A stretch of 64,000 bases of DNA from Yamagishiella unicocca (taxonomy: Eukaryota; Chlorophyta; Chlorophyceae; Chlamydomonadales; Volvocaceae), in NCBI GenBank assembly GCA_003116995.1, contig BDSL01000135.1, forward strand, positions 62,001-126,000, given 5' to 3'. Shown here piece by piece: positions 1-11,700 of the stretch. A program made the position numbers and the translations under genes. Below the pieces are notes generated by a model. It saw only the letters and a program-made list of their open reading frames with translations, was not told where the DNA came from and did no database searches. The stretch's first letter is position 1; each line of letters starts with the position of its first letter.

Positions 1-372
1 ACACGGTAGGTGCGAGTTAATGTAAGGTGAAAAGGCCGCTGCGTAGGTACGTATGTGCGGAGGCCTGTGGTGTAGCTGCGGCGCCCGCGTCCGGGTGGAG
101 ATTCGTACGCAACGCAGTCGTACGCATGAAGGCACTATATGCCGGCGCCCTCCCGACCATTGCAGAGCCATCCACACGAAGATCAGCGTGAACATGAACG
201 TTCCTTCGTGCCATACCCATTACACCAGCCATCGATTCAGCAATCTCCCTGCACCGCCAGGCACTGCACTGGTCACGTGCGCTTAACCTCTTGCTCCGTA
301 ATGCCCCTACTCTTGCATCATGCCCGCATCCGTTGTAATTGTCGGCGGGCCTCCCTCTCCTCCCTACATCAG
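1..372. other. Left edge, no certain exon
   Basis: The reading frame of the first FAS1 exon stays open through part of this stretch, but no signal peptide or convincing start codon was found. The 5' exons of the FAS1 gene may lie here or outside the window. Confidence 0.4.
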
Positions 373-2558
373 GTCCTGGTGCCTGTCTTCACCAACATTT
401 GGCAGTGCATCGCAGAAACCAGTGATTATGCCTCGCTTGCCAACTTTATTAAGAAAGAGTTCAACTTGCAATTCACCCTGATGGATCCCAAGTCATCCAT
501 CACGCTCCTGGCCCCGAATAATCAGGTGAGGCATCGGCATGGAATCCAGGCCCCTCCCGCCCCAGCCTTGGCCCATCTAAATATGCCTCACCGCCATCGC
601 AACCTAGCTGCATACAAGCCCGCACCATACATCCAGAACTCGACCGAAGGCCTCCGTCAGTGGTTCCGATTGCGCAAGCAGCGAGCGACGAGATGGAATA
701 ATAAGGACCGAGGCGAGGCAGGTTGGCGTCGCCTCGGTCCTTATAAGGACCGAGACGAGGCACCCAGCGGCTCAGTCGTACGCACACATGTGTCATCCCC
801 TGTAGCGGTCCAGAAATGTTACCGAGGCCGATAAACTCCCTCGCACCCTATCTCATCCTGACCACCCACTGTAGGCTATCGCCGATTTCGTCTTGATGGC
901 CCGCACCACGTCCCTGGACCTTTACTACGAATTATACAGAGACAAGAGCTTGCTCCTAAACGTAAGGCCTATTACTAAGCCCCGCCCGTACGGGCCGTCC
1001 CTGCCTCTTTCCCGCTGCAAAGTAACCCCCATCTTCACAGGGTGCTGAGTGTGCACGTAAACACGCACATTGGCGGGATGCTTCCCAACGTGCCTCCCCC
1101 CTACCTTCTGTCCGCCTCATGCCTCGGTATTGTGCGCATCGTTATGCCGTCGCGGACACGCACTATGGCAGGAAACATTGTGAACCGGCGAATCTGCCCG
1201 GCGTCTTGGCTGCAGCCAGCCATTACGGATACCATGTCTGGTGTATTGCTGAGCACGAGGACAAAGCTGAGGCCGGCCAACAATGTCGCGGCAGAGGGGT
1301 TATCCGCATGCCCTGTCTCCAGCTAGAGTTTGATCAGTGCATCTGTCCGATACGCTTCCTGACCGTCACGGCTGTAATCTGGCCCCTTGGAATCCAGAAT
1401 CTCCTGCTCAAGGGTCCCAAGACGAGGCCTGACTTTGTCCAGGGGGCCACGTTCACCACCGTCGCGTGAGTTTCGGTTGTTGGACGCGAAGCAGCATGGC
1501 ATGGCGGCATGAATGAGTAATAACTCCAATCAGCCACACAGTGACCTCTACTGAGTGACACCTTCCGGCCTTGTGCACTGATCGCTGTCATGCATTTGTG
1601 TGGACCGATGGGTATGTTGTCCTGCCTGCGGCAGTGTGTAAATGCGCTGCTGCTGCGCGTTGAACAGGGATGGGTGTGTTGATGGTGTGCCACCACTAAA
1701 GGGGGGGTTATGCTGTCCTGACAGGGATGGGTGTGTGGATGGTGCGCCACCACGACAAGGAGCGAGGGTATGGACCCCCACCGCATCCAATTTACGCCAT
1801 CCGTGTTTTTGTCCCTGGCACAGGCACAGGCACAGGCACAGCGGAGCAGCCGCGACATTGATCGTAAACTGCTGCTCATCCGTGCCATGCACTGTGCCAC
1901 CCATGATGCTGTGTTCACCTCGTCACACAGTAACCCTACATTTACCTCGTCACAGTTGCAACAAAAACCGCAGCATTACCTCTTGCTCAGCACAAACGTG
2001 GTCCATGCCACGGCGCAGGGGCTTTCCTATCCGGGTGCGAGTGGCGTCCAGTGGCGTAGTTTTTGCCTCTGACAAGACTGTCGCCGGCCTGGTCACACCC
2101 ATGGATGTGCCCATCCTGTACGGCCGGTGAGGATGGGATGAATGCTTCGTCCTCTGGGCCAGCCCGTTTGAAGTCCACCCTGTTTTGGGGGAGTGGCGTG
2201 CTGATTGGCGCGTTTCCCTCAGGACCCGTTGCCTTGGCTCCAGGCTTACCCGGTGCCGCTCTATTACCGAAGGTAGGTAGGCATGTGCCTAAGATTGAGC
2301 TGTCCCATGCCATCGCTCCACCCCGCTCCAAATGACAGGTCCTACGTCCAGACTGTCAACTATGTGTTGGTGCCCGCTGCACTCGGGAGTCCAGGCGATG
2401 GATCTGGTGGATCTGGTGGATCTGGTGGATCTGGTGGATCTGGTGGATCTGGTGGATCTGGTGGATCTGGTGGATCTGGTGGATCTGTGCCCTCAATGCT
2501 ACTGCTGGCGTTTACCCTGCTGTTGGGCAGGGTCGCCATCATGGGCAAGCTGATGTAG
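373..2558 (+). CDS. FAS1 (fasciclin) domain surface protein, probably GPI-anchored, 5' end missing
   Basis: Fasciclin domains act in cell adhesion and cell-wall/matrix proteins. Exons inferred from splice sites with matching phases are 373-525, 875-961, 1398-1465, 2019-2126 and 2339-2558, giving 211 visible residues. Seen: the first FAS1 block (DYASLANFIKKEF followed by SITLLAPNN), then LDLYYELYRDKSLL, then the middle block ending GATFTTVA, and the last strand YVQTVNYVLVP. After the domain come about nine Ser-Gly-Gly repeats and a hydrophobic C-terminus (SMLLLAFTLLLG) close to the stop at 2556-2558, as expected for a GPI attachment signal. Only one FAS1 domain is visible. The conserved His of the second FAS1 block was not found, so a small exon between 961 and 1398 may have been missed. 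Signal peptide and start are not identified. Family call is firm; anchoring is inferred. Confidence 0.72.
2401..2486 (+). repeat. 9-bp coding minisatellite (GGATCTGGT)n
   Basis: About nine to ten nearly perfect head-to-tail copies of GGATCTGGT lie in the last exon of the FAS1 gene. They encode a flexible Ser-Gly-Gly linker between the FAS1 domain and the hydrophobic tail. The repeat is a multiple of three, so copy-number changes keep the frame. Confidence 0.95.
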
Positions 2559-3117
2559 TAGCGCTTCGACGCACCAGGCGGTGTGTGAGCTGCTCAGCTG
2601 GGCCCTTATGTGAGTCAGGACACGGCGAATGATGACCGTGAATGGACCGTGGGTGATGATGTATGTACCAGTAGTCTTGCTGAGGCTAAGAGCTTCGTGT
2701 TAGTTGCTGGATGGAGCACTTGCCCTCTTGAGTGAGAGGAGTCCTGCAGTGATAGACCCGTTGCCTTGAAGGACCTCGGTGGACTGTTTCTGCGGACCTG
2801 TCTAGTGCTGTGGTGCCGGAGCAGGCCGGAGAGCAGCTTCACCTAGGTTTCAGCTGTAGTTGACGTACTCTCAAGGGCATGAATTGCGCCTGACGGTCAA
2901 TGTCATGTGGTAGAAGCAACCGAATGGTTAGATTGCTTGTTTGTTAGTATAGCATGCACCGTGAGCAAGTCGGGCCAAAAGGATGTCATGTCTCCATAAA
3001 CACGTAGCCACCCATGTCATGCAGGCATCCAGGCCTCACTGGATCCACGGTTAAACTGCCTTTGTACAGTATTGCAGCAGTGGAATATCACCTCCAATCT
3101 GCGGGGTGGTGAGCAGT
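2559..3117. other. Intergenic, nothing recognised
   Basis: Downstream of the FAS1 stop codon. No coding exon, RNA gene or repeat was recognised. No TGTAA signal was found close to the stop; the first clear one is at 3534-3538. Confidence 0.5.
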
Positions 3118-3240
3118 TCCACTGTAGTAGTAGTAACTGATACAGTGGGGTCCCAGACCATTGTGTTGCGTTGGCGTTTTCGTGCATTTACCAGCACTGT
3201 CAGTGTCCCACTGGGGGCCCTGAACGAGTTCCTCTGCTCG
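3118..3240 (-). mobile_element. LINE 3'-end fragment (tail only)
   Basis: On the minus strand this reads GGTCTGGGACCCCACTGTAT followed by a degenerate triplet-rich end. The same tail (TCTGGAGCCC...TGTAAC...ACAACAACA) occurs at 5108-5170 (-), 5885-5930 (+) and 47956-48040 (+). No reverse transcriptase sequence is attached, so this is a severely 5'-truncated copy or a non-autonomous element borrowing the LINE tail. Confidence 0.5.
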
Positions 3241-3719
3241 CTCGCTTAAACTTCGTTCGCCACGTCTTCTGCTGGCGGGCTGGGGCTGGGTCCGCTCGGG
3301 CGAGGCTGTTGTGTGGCGCCCAGTCATGGACGTGTGGATCGACCTAGTGCTCCGTCAACAGACAAGAGCCCGCGGCTGCGCCTTTCTAGAGAGATATCTG
3401 TCAGGACGTAGATCGGGATCAATCGGTGGCGCTTCGCGCTGCAGGTTGAGACTGGTTGAGACGCCCAAGCCAACCGATATTGACCCTCCTGGCTGCCAAT
3501 TGCGCCAAATCCTACCCCACTGTAATATTAGGATGTAACAAGGGGTATAGGCTTCCTTGAAGCCGGAAAAAGGGCGGGACCCCCCTAAATTCGTATGGGC
3601 CGGTTGCTTGTCGTAAGGCCGGTATGCCTTACCTTGAATAGGCGTGCGACCAGCGCAAACCGTTGTACCGTTCGGTAAGGGGGGAGAAAATCATTATTAT
3701 TATATTATTGTTATATATT
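3241..3719. other. Between LINE fragments, nothing recognised
   Basis: No coding exon was recognised. An AT-rich stretch (about 3690-3722) directly precedes the reverse transcriptase reading frame and could mark the truncated 5' end of the LINE. Confidence 0.4.
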
Positions 3720-5935
3720 ATTGCTTCGAATGCAATACAGCGAGGGATACAGCGTATTCCGGAGGTCCGGGCCTGTCGCGTAGGCTCGCCGGAGATTTTG
3801 GTTGCTGAGGTGGCCGCCGTACTGAAGGCTGTCACCCCGGGAAAATCGCCTGGGTGGGATGGTATTCCCGCGGAGATATACAAAGCATGCCGTGCGCAGA
3901 TAGCACCGGTGTTGGCCGATGTCTTCACGGCAGTGGGTCAGTCAGGCCAGGTGCCCCCGGGGTTCTTGGATGGCGTGATCACAATCCTGTACAAGTACCG
4001 GGGAGCGCTTACGGCTCAGGGCAGCTATCGGCCTATTACCCTGCCGTGTACAGACTATAGGGTTCTGACTAAGGTATTGACCTCCCGGCTGGGACCGGTT
4101 TTGGGAGGTGTTATTTCACTCGAACAATCGGCATTCTTGCCAAAGCGCCTTATTGGGGCCAATTTGTTGTTCCTGCGTCAGGTTCCACATCTCATGGCAC
4201 AACAAGGTCGGTCGTTTGCACTGGCGTTCCTGGACATTGCCAAAGCATACGATTCTTTGGACAGAAACTTCCTGTACGAGGCGATGGAGGCGATGGGGGC
4301 GGGTGCGGGGTTGATGTCCTGGACCCGGGTCTTGCTGACCGACACCAGGTCGTTGGCGGTGGTCAACGGGCACAAGTCCCGCCTGGTATCCTTAGAGGCG
4401 ATGGTACAGTTGGGCTGCCCGCTAGCACCTTTGTTGTATCTGTTTGCTGCTCAGGCCCTGCTTTGCTGGTTACAGCAACGGGAGGTTGGCATCCGGCTTG
4501 CGCCAGGTGCGGGCCCAACCACCACCGCAGTGCAGTTTGTCGACGACACTCAAGTACTGCTGGAGGGGGCAGCGGAGGTGCCTGCTTTTCTGGCGTCCAT
4601 GGAGGTGTACGCTCAGTCTTCTGGCAACGGCTAAACCTGGATAAGGTTGGGCTACTGCCACTAGGCGTCGAGGGATCTAGCCCGCCCGACGTGGGAGGGT
4701 TGAAGGCCGTACCATCGGCCACGGCGCTAAATCTGCCGTTTACAGACGTCGAGGTGTCCCCGGTGTTGGACTGGGAGGCACAAAGGGACAAGGTGTTAAC
4801 TAGGTTTTTGCGGATCGCAAGGCTACGCCTGTCAACGTTTGGCCGGGCGACAGCAGCCGCAGCATATGGGATGCACCGTATCACCTGCTGGCACATGGAG
4901 CATGGGGGCCTAACCCCAGACACCGTGGTGGAAGGGTTAGAGGGGGCGGCGGCGAAGCTCGTGGACCGGGATTTAGCCGCAGCTGCTAGGGAGCGCCGAG
5001 CGACAGGTGTTCCATGGCTGCTGCTGGTCGGGAACCCATCCCTCGGGGGCTTCGGGGCCGTTGCCCTCAGGGAGCATGTGCGGGCGTGCTGGGGCTGGTT
5101 GGGCCCTGCGTTTTGTTGTTGTAATCGTTACAGTGGGCTCCAGACCTTAAAAGGTAGAGCCATCGGGCGCATCGCCTGACACTGAAAAAGACAAGGAAAG
5201 CAGGGAAAACCGACGGTTCCGAAAGACAAACCACCCAGAGCCTCACAACCGAGAGCCCAGAGGAAACAGCAAGCACCAATACACAGGGGGAGGTTGCGCT
5301 GATGGCAACTGGTTGTATTGGCAATGGCGGCCCCCCGGGAGCGCCGGCCTCCGTGGGTCATGTGCCTTAGCACCCACCTGAGGGGGGTGCATCCGACATT
5401 CGGGCCTCTCAACCTGCTTACAGCGCAAGTCAGGGGCCCGTGGATGTGGGCGGACGGATTGCCGGACGATATCCGACGGGTGATCACGGCGCGGGCGGCC
5501 CTGCCCCCGGTACAAGATGTTGCTAGCGAGCCGCTGGTGCCAGGCCCGTGGTGTTTGAACGTGCCTATTTGGGGCAACCCGCTCCTTCCAGTCTGCCAGC
5601 CTGGGCGTAGTGGTCGGCATGAGGCCGGGATTGGAATACTTGCACCCAGAACTTGTGGGGTGCTGGACCCTTGCTGGACGATGTTCTGACGGCTCGAGAT
5701 GCGCTTCGGGACTTGCTTCTTGATCGCGTCCGAGGCGGCTGTGCAGGTGTCGTTGCCAGCGGGCTGGCGGGCGCTGGCTGCTTTCCTTTTTACTATTGGT
5801 TCGGTAACGCACCTTGCCAAGCGCCCGGTGCTGTTTGCTTCATCTGCTTCAGAGATGCTTCAGTGCTCAGCGATGTGCCAATTGTTCCTGCCTGGAGCCC
5901 TTTGTAACTGTACTATTATTGCAACTATTGCGCAT
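3720..5935 (+). pseudogene. Degenerate non-LTR retrotransposon (LINE) reverse transcriptase
   Basis: The first reading frame (to a stop at 4634) shows LINE reverse transcriptase blocks in order: GKSPGWDGIPAEIYKA, then YRPITLPCTDYRVLTKVL, then SAFLPKR, then LAFLDIAKAYDSLDR, then VQLGCPLAP, then the catalytic FVDD at about 4537-4548. Homology continues in another frame (about 4627-5100: LNLDKVGLLPLG, LSTFGRATAAAAYG), so there is a frameshift near 4630. A third block (about 5300-5800) carries GPWCLNVPIWGNPLL, typical of the region after the RT in L1-like elements. The 5' part with endonuclease is absent. The 3' tail is at 5885-5930. A nested antisense LINE tail interrupts the body at about 5102-5290. 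Inactive copy; clade assignment (L1-like) is by motif impression. Confidence 0.85.
5102..5290 (-). mobile_element. Nested antisense LINE 3'-end insertion
   Basis: The minus strand reads GTGTCAGGCGATGCGCCCGA, then TCTGGAGCCCACTGTAACGA and an ACAACAACA end. This closely matches the plus-strand copy at 47956-48040. It sits between two blocks of the sense LINE body, so it is a later insertion in opposite orientation. Exact ends and target-site duplications could not be set by eye. Confidence 0.6.
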
Positions 5936-6356
5936 GCCCAGCGGAATGATATGCTTTGACTAAGCATTACTAATAAGTGTCATGTAAGGACATGCTATCA
6001 TGTGGTGTAATGAGGGCACGGTTACGAAAGGGTTTCCAACCTTCTTGTTACACACTTATCCGTTAATCTTCTCTCAGCATCCAAACCAAATAACAGAACC
6101 AAAAAATCCGACAACACCACTGTACAGAGCAACCCGAACCAATACTGTCGGCTATTGGGCAGGCGCGTTAGTTACACCAGCGCTACCGTGAGGCAGCGGG
6201 AAGCGATGATACATGTAGCTCTCAACGCTCCGCTATGACGGAAGAGGCTCCGGAAGAGGCTCACACGACGCACAGCGTCAACCGCGCGCTCTCTCGCCGA
6301 CTCGTCACTCACAAGCACAGAATCCGACCCCGATTTGCAAAGCGTCAACCAACGAT
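5936..6356 (-). other. 3' flank of the LHCBM gene
   Basis: Between the LINE tail and the LHCBM stop codon. On the minus strand it forms the LHCBM 3' untranslated region, with a polyadenylation signal at 6045-6049. No other gene seen. Confidence 0.6.
6045..6049 (-). terminator. TGTAA polyadenylation signal, LHCBM
   Basis: TTACA on the plus strand, TGTAA on the minus strand, about 310 nt after the LHCBM stop. TGTAA is the usual chlorophyte poly(A) signal. Confidence 0.55.
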
Positions 6357-7692
6357 TTAGGCCGAGGGGGTGAACTTGGTGGCGTAGGCGAACGCGTTGA
6401 TGGCGCTGGGGTTAGCCAGGTGGTCAGCAAGGTTCTCAATCGGGCCCTTGCCGGTCACGATGGCCTGGACGAAGAAGCCGAACATGGAGAACATAGCCAG
6501 GCGGCCGTTCTTGATCTCCTTGACCTTCAGCTCAGCGAAGGTGTCCGGGTCGTCAGCCAGGCCAAGGGGGTCGAAGGCACCACCGGGGTGCAGGGGGTCG
6601 AGGCCCTCGCCCAGGGGGCCACCGTTGGCGCGGTAGGCCTCAGCCAGGCCCATCACGACAACCTGCATGCAATCAACATATTTTGTCAGAATAATATTTA
6701 CCACGAATATGAAGCAAGTCCAAAACAGAAAAAATAGTGCTCCAAAACAGAAAGAAGATAAATGGCAAACGAAGGGAAGCGGACATGGCGAATGACATTT
6801 GAGCTAACCGTAAGCCGCTAGCAGTGTTCTCTTACCTGGAAGGCCAGGGTGGCGATGATGGACTGAGCGTGAACCAGGTTCTCGTTGCCGAGGTAGTTCA
6901 GGCCACCCTCAGCGAAGATCTGAGCACCGGCCTTGAACCAGACCGACTCGCCGAAGGTCACGCCGGCGTACTTGGACAGCAGCTCGGGGGTGATGCAGCC
7001 CAGAGCGCCGAGCATGGCCCAGCGAGCGTGGATCAGCTCCAGCTCGCGGTAGCGCTTGAAGGTCTCCGGGTCAGCCGACAGACCGGCAGTGTCCCAGCCA
7101 TAGTCGCCGGGGAACTCGCCGGTCAGGTAAGAAGGCACATCGCCCTCAGAGAAGGGGCCTGTATGGCACGATACAAGTCAGGAGGGACCTAAGACTAGTC
7201 CATGATATGCAAGTCTGCAAGCAAATATAGTGCCGTTCAACGCACTGGATATCGTTATAAGAATCAGGCAAGTCGATGAAAATTAAGCAATTACGACGTA
7301 GGGCACCAATGATTCGCACCAAGATACGCGGCCCATGAGGAAACCCTTTTGTTATCTGCACACAAACTCACCCAGGTACTTCGGCCGGTCGGGGCCGTAC
7401 CATTCAATGGCAGCACGGGGCACGACGCTGGCAGCCTGCGTATCGAAGGGCGCCAGCAGTGGGTGCGACACTGATCAGCGACCTGGCCAAACTCCGAAAG
7501 TGAAGCGCTCAGCGCATAAAAGACATAACAACTCCCAAAAGGCATCTAAGGATGAGTACTGTAAACTAAGAAAGAAGGCTAAGGGATCTCTATAAATGCC
7601 TGCGCGGCAGCTTGCACCCATTCGCGACTCACCCGGCTGGCCACAGTGGGGCGGACAGAGCTGCGAACAGCGGACTTCGCAATAGCGGCCAT
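6357..7692 (-). CDS. LHCBM: LHCII chlorophyll a/b-binding protein (LHCBM family)
   Basis: Major light-harvesting antenna protein of photosystem II in the thylakoid membrane; binds chlorophylls a/b and xanthophylls. Exons: 7692-7633, 7435-7372, 7158-6836 and 6662-6357, all GT-AG with matching phases, giving 250 residues, the normal family length. The N-terminus ([15 protein letters not shown]) is a short chloroplast transit peptide. WYGPDR at residues 32-37 is the LHCII trimerisation motif. Helix B carries [12 protein letters not shown], helix [17 protein letters not shown] and helix [18 protein letters not shown], with the expected chlorophyll-ligating Glu, His and Asn-Arg residues. It ends KFTPSA, as LHCBM proteins do. 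Start chosen at the ATG after an A-rich context (CAGAAAAATGGCC). Which LHCBM paralogue it is cannot be told by eye. Confidence 0.96.
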
Positions 7693-8732
7693 TTTTCTGA
7701 GGTTAGAGATGTAAAGACACAGAACAAGTGAAGCTGTGTGCAGATGATTGTTTGCGCAGGGCTTTTGTTCTTGCGGGAGCCAGGGCACAGGGCCCTCTGG
7801 AACGAATCGTACGGCATGCTGATCGCGTCTGGCTTCGCTCAACAAAGAGACCTTTAAATGCTCATGTACGACCAGTTTCGTTACGAGATGTGCGATAGCT
7901 GAGGAAGCAACGTATTGTGGCATTACGGGACCTTTCCAATCAGCTTCGCTGGAGTTGTGCCGTGCGGTTACCACCCACATCGACCTTTTATCAAGGCGGC
8001 AATCTGGGGCATACTGTATACACTTTGTTATACTAGTAAAGGTGGCATTTCCCGATTTCTGCTTGGGCTGCCAGCGGCCTGCTGGAATGTGGAGGGTCGT
8101 TCCGTATCGCCGCCACTGCTCAAGGGCGCCTTGTGATACTGACAATATGCTGCAGCTAACCTTCATTGGCGTCAGGTAGCTGAGGTGCCAGGCGGAAAAG
8201 CGACCGTACGGTTGGTTGTTGGTGCGACGTATCATCTAGGCCCGAAAGCGAGACGAGATCGCGACGGATATCCTTTGATAGAAGCGTGGTGCTACATATC
8301 TGATGTGTGTCGAGTAGCGAACGCAGCTGCCGGCCTTCGCATTTACCCCAGCGGACGTAAACGCACTTCGGAGCAGCTTTCCGACGTGTGCAGGTCATCG
8401 ACGCTATCTCTAAAGCCCACTGAAAGTTCTTGTAATGGCGCGATATACGCCATGCGCTCGTACCTTTCACCCTGCGGACGCCATCCACACGCTCGCGGAA
8501 ATATATTTCATCTGTCTAACAGAGCGACATCCGACACACCGAAATAAGTCGAAAGTCGCCTCCATGTTCACAGTCCAGGCACGATCCGCGTTATTACGGC
8601 ATGTCCGGTTTACATAACAGCAGGCGCGGTTGTCGCCAAGATTGTCCCGACTCCACACCTCGGTCGAGTTACAGGGCCACAGTACCAGACCTGGCATTGC
8701 GAAGACATCGGGACCGGAGGAACCGGACTCCA
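7693..8732. other. LHCBM upstream region and WD40 gene 3' flank
   Basis: Lies upstream of the LHCBM start (minus strand) and downstream of the WD40 gene stop (minus strand), so it should hold the LHCBM promoter. No clear TATA box was recognised near the LHCBM start. Several short open frames exist, none with recognisable motifs. Confidence 0.45.
8610..8614 (-). terminator. TGTAA polyadenylation signal, WD40 gene
   Basis: TTACA on the plus strand, read as TGTAA on the minus strand, about 120 nt downstream of the WD40 gene stop codon. Confidence 0.5.
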
Positions 8733-11700
8733 TTAGCAAACCGTCCCCGCAGTTGCTGACGCGACAAGCACAAAGAGGTGCCCAGACAAACTTAGAGCGG
8801 CCACCATTTCCCGCCGGCAGTCGGCTCCGCTGCCAGCTCCGTCGCTCCCCCCAGTCCCCGGCGGTAGCGCCTTGGTGGCGAGGCCAAGCCACTTAGAATC
8901 TCCCCTGAATGACAGGCCTGCGACGCAAACAGAAACAATCATGGCTCAGGAGACGGGCTTTTATAATGCGTAGGAAGTGTGTAGCTGCCGCCTGCCGGCG
9001 GGTACAGGTCCATAACCTCGAGGCGCGCTCGCGCGCACGACGCCGCGGTTCGACCGCGGGGCGTCAAGGGGGGGGCGGCGGGGCGTTAAGGGGCGCCGCC
9101 AGTGGCATGGGGGAGTTGAGTCGTGGGTGATATGCAGGGCCTTGGCGGTCGCCGATCGGTAGTGGCCATGGACGCGACCCCCGCAACCTCCGCCCCACCC
9201 CCACCCCCACCACGGGTCTTCCTTTTATCCCCACCACGGGTCCTCCTTTTACCCCCACCACGGGTCTTCCTTGTACCCTCACCACGGGTCTTCCTTTTAC
9301 CTCCACCACGGGTCTTCCTTTTACCTCCACCACCCGCCAGTGGCTCCTCCAAACCTGTGGGCACACAGCGCCCGCCGCCCACCGGCCACAGCGCCTTCCT
9401 GCCTTGCCCCCACGGCCCCCTCCACCCGGCACCACGTCATCGAAAGCTGCGCTGCACTCGTGCAGCCCACATACCGTGCGGTAGCCCCCCCGCCCCCGCC
9501 CCCGCCCACGGTTTTTACAACATCCCCCCCCCGCCCCCGGGGGGTCGTCCTCAAAACCCCCGCCCCCGGCAAGCCGCGTTCTCGCCACCCCCCGGCAAGC
9601 CCCCCGCCTCTCACCGCCGCGACCGCTGCTCTCCGGCCCCTCGTCCGCCGCCATCACCGCCGCCGCCGCCACGAGAGTGTCCTGCTCCTTGCTCTGCTCC
9701 CTCGGCGGCAGCAGGTGCTGCGGCCCCATGGCCCTGCCGTGCCCCCCCGTGGTGCTGTTGGTATTGCCGGTGGACGAGCCGCAGCTGCCGTCCCAGCGAC
9801 CCGCCGTGCACTCGTAATCCAGTCCCGCCACGTACACGAAGCCGGGTGCCACGGCCGATGGCAGCAGGTGCGTCGCTGGGTACTTGACACAGCCGGGCCA
9901 CTTGGTGACAACGTGCCACCTGGCGCGGCCGGGCGAGGGGGGAGGGGCATAAAAGCCGTTTACACGACAGGGACAGGATGGCGCGGCGGGGGTGAGGCTT
10001 AGGGTTTTAGGTTGTTTTTTGACGCGACAAGGACAGGATAGTTGGCGCATGGTCGGCGGACACCTAGTTGGCGCGCGGCCGGGGGGGGAGGGGCGGTACG
10101 GCAGGTTGAGGGGTACGGTAGGCGCGGGCGGATGGTGAGGAAACGGTTGGACATGACATATGAAAACCGTTGGACACGTCGTATGCCGGGATTGCAGGTT
10201 GTGTGTCGGGGGGGAGTGGTGTTGCAGGTATCGGCGTGCGGGGCTCAGGCGGCGCACAGGCCGCTGGCACTTGTCGCGAGCCGTGCATGCCTCACCCTAT
10301 TAGCCGGTCAAGAGGTCTGATAAACTGCGGCACCCGGTCATTGTGTTGAGGCCCGTACCCCTGGGCGCGGATCCCCATACCGATCCCGTCCCCGATCCCG
10401 ATCCCGACCCGATCCCGATCCGGCCCCGATCCCCATAAACCGATCCGACCCCGATCCCGATCCGACCCCGATCCTCGATCCGACACCGATCCAGCCCCGA
10501 TCCCCATAACCCGATCCGACACCGATCCCGATCCGGCCTTGATCCCCATAACCCGATCCGACCCAGATCCGTTCTCGACCCACCGACGATCTTCCAGCCC
10601 AGATCCGGCCCCCATCCCGCCCCGATCCCCCCGCCCCCCGGGCACGCACTTGCGAGGCTCCAGAACCACCACCGACCGCTCGCCGCCGGTGGCCGCCAGC
10701 ATGCCTCCAGCCGCCGCCTCCCCCGGCTGCCTGGCGCCCGCACCCGCCAACCAACTAAGGGCGTACAAGGGCCAGCCACCGCCGTACACGCCCAGTCGCT
10801 GGACGCAGCCTCCCCGCTCGCCCTGCCGTACATCCCAGAGCGAAACCTGCGGCATGGCGGGGAGAGAGGGGGCAGGGAAGGGGGTGAGGGGGGCAGCTGA
10901 TGGGTTTGCCATTCGGTGTCGGTGTCGCTTTTGCGTGGCCGTTGACCCTTTCGGGGGTTTCGGAGCCTGCGACAGGAGCTGGCGCGTGAGGCTCTTGAGG
11001 AGGTTTCGGAGGCGATCCAGTACTCTTGCGGACCTCAGGGCCGGCGGCGTAGGAGCCTCACTGCTCGACATGCGCCTCCTGGAAAGCGCACATATGGCAC
11101 CTCCTACCACAGGGAATGATGATGCTCCCTCCTCAAATCATGGTTGGATAACCCGCCGAGGGGCGCCAAACGGCACTCGTTATACCCCCGCCTCCCCCGG
11201 GGGCCTGACTGTCCAGCACCCAGCACCCGGCCCCCGCCACCTGGTGCTCCTCCGCCACCGCGAGAAGGCCGTTGCTCGCGTCCGAGCAGCCGCCGAAGGG
11301 CCCGGGCGGCAGGTAGGTCAGCGCGGTAGGGCCCTAACGCCGCAGCGAGGGGGGGGGGCATAATGACAGGTGGGGCGAGAGGGGTTTGATAAGAAAAACA
11401 AAAAAAGGGGAGGGGAGGGGGGTTGAGAAGACCCGGTCACAGCGGAGCATGGGGGCGGGAGGGCTGTACGGAAGGCGACGTCATAAGGGGGAGGTCGGGA
11501 GCGCAGGTGGAAGCCGAGGTCGTGAGGGTGGCTGCGGGAGGGGGCGTTGAGCGGAATCGGGGCCAGGGGGAGAAGACCCGGTCACACGACAAGCGGAAGG
11601 GCGGGGAGGGGGAGAGAGGGAGGGTGGCGCGAAGACCCGGTTTCACGACATAGGAACCGGAGGCTAGGAACTAACTGGCGAATGGCTTTCGGACACGTGG

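Noticed and set aside
3311..3538. Short plus-strand frame before the LINE as LINE ORF1
   Set aside because: No zinc knuckle, coiled coil or endonuclease motif; composition looks random.
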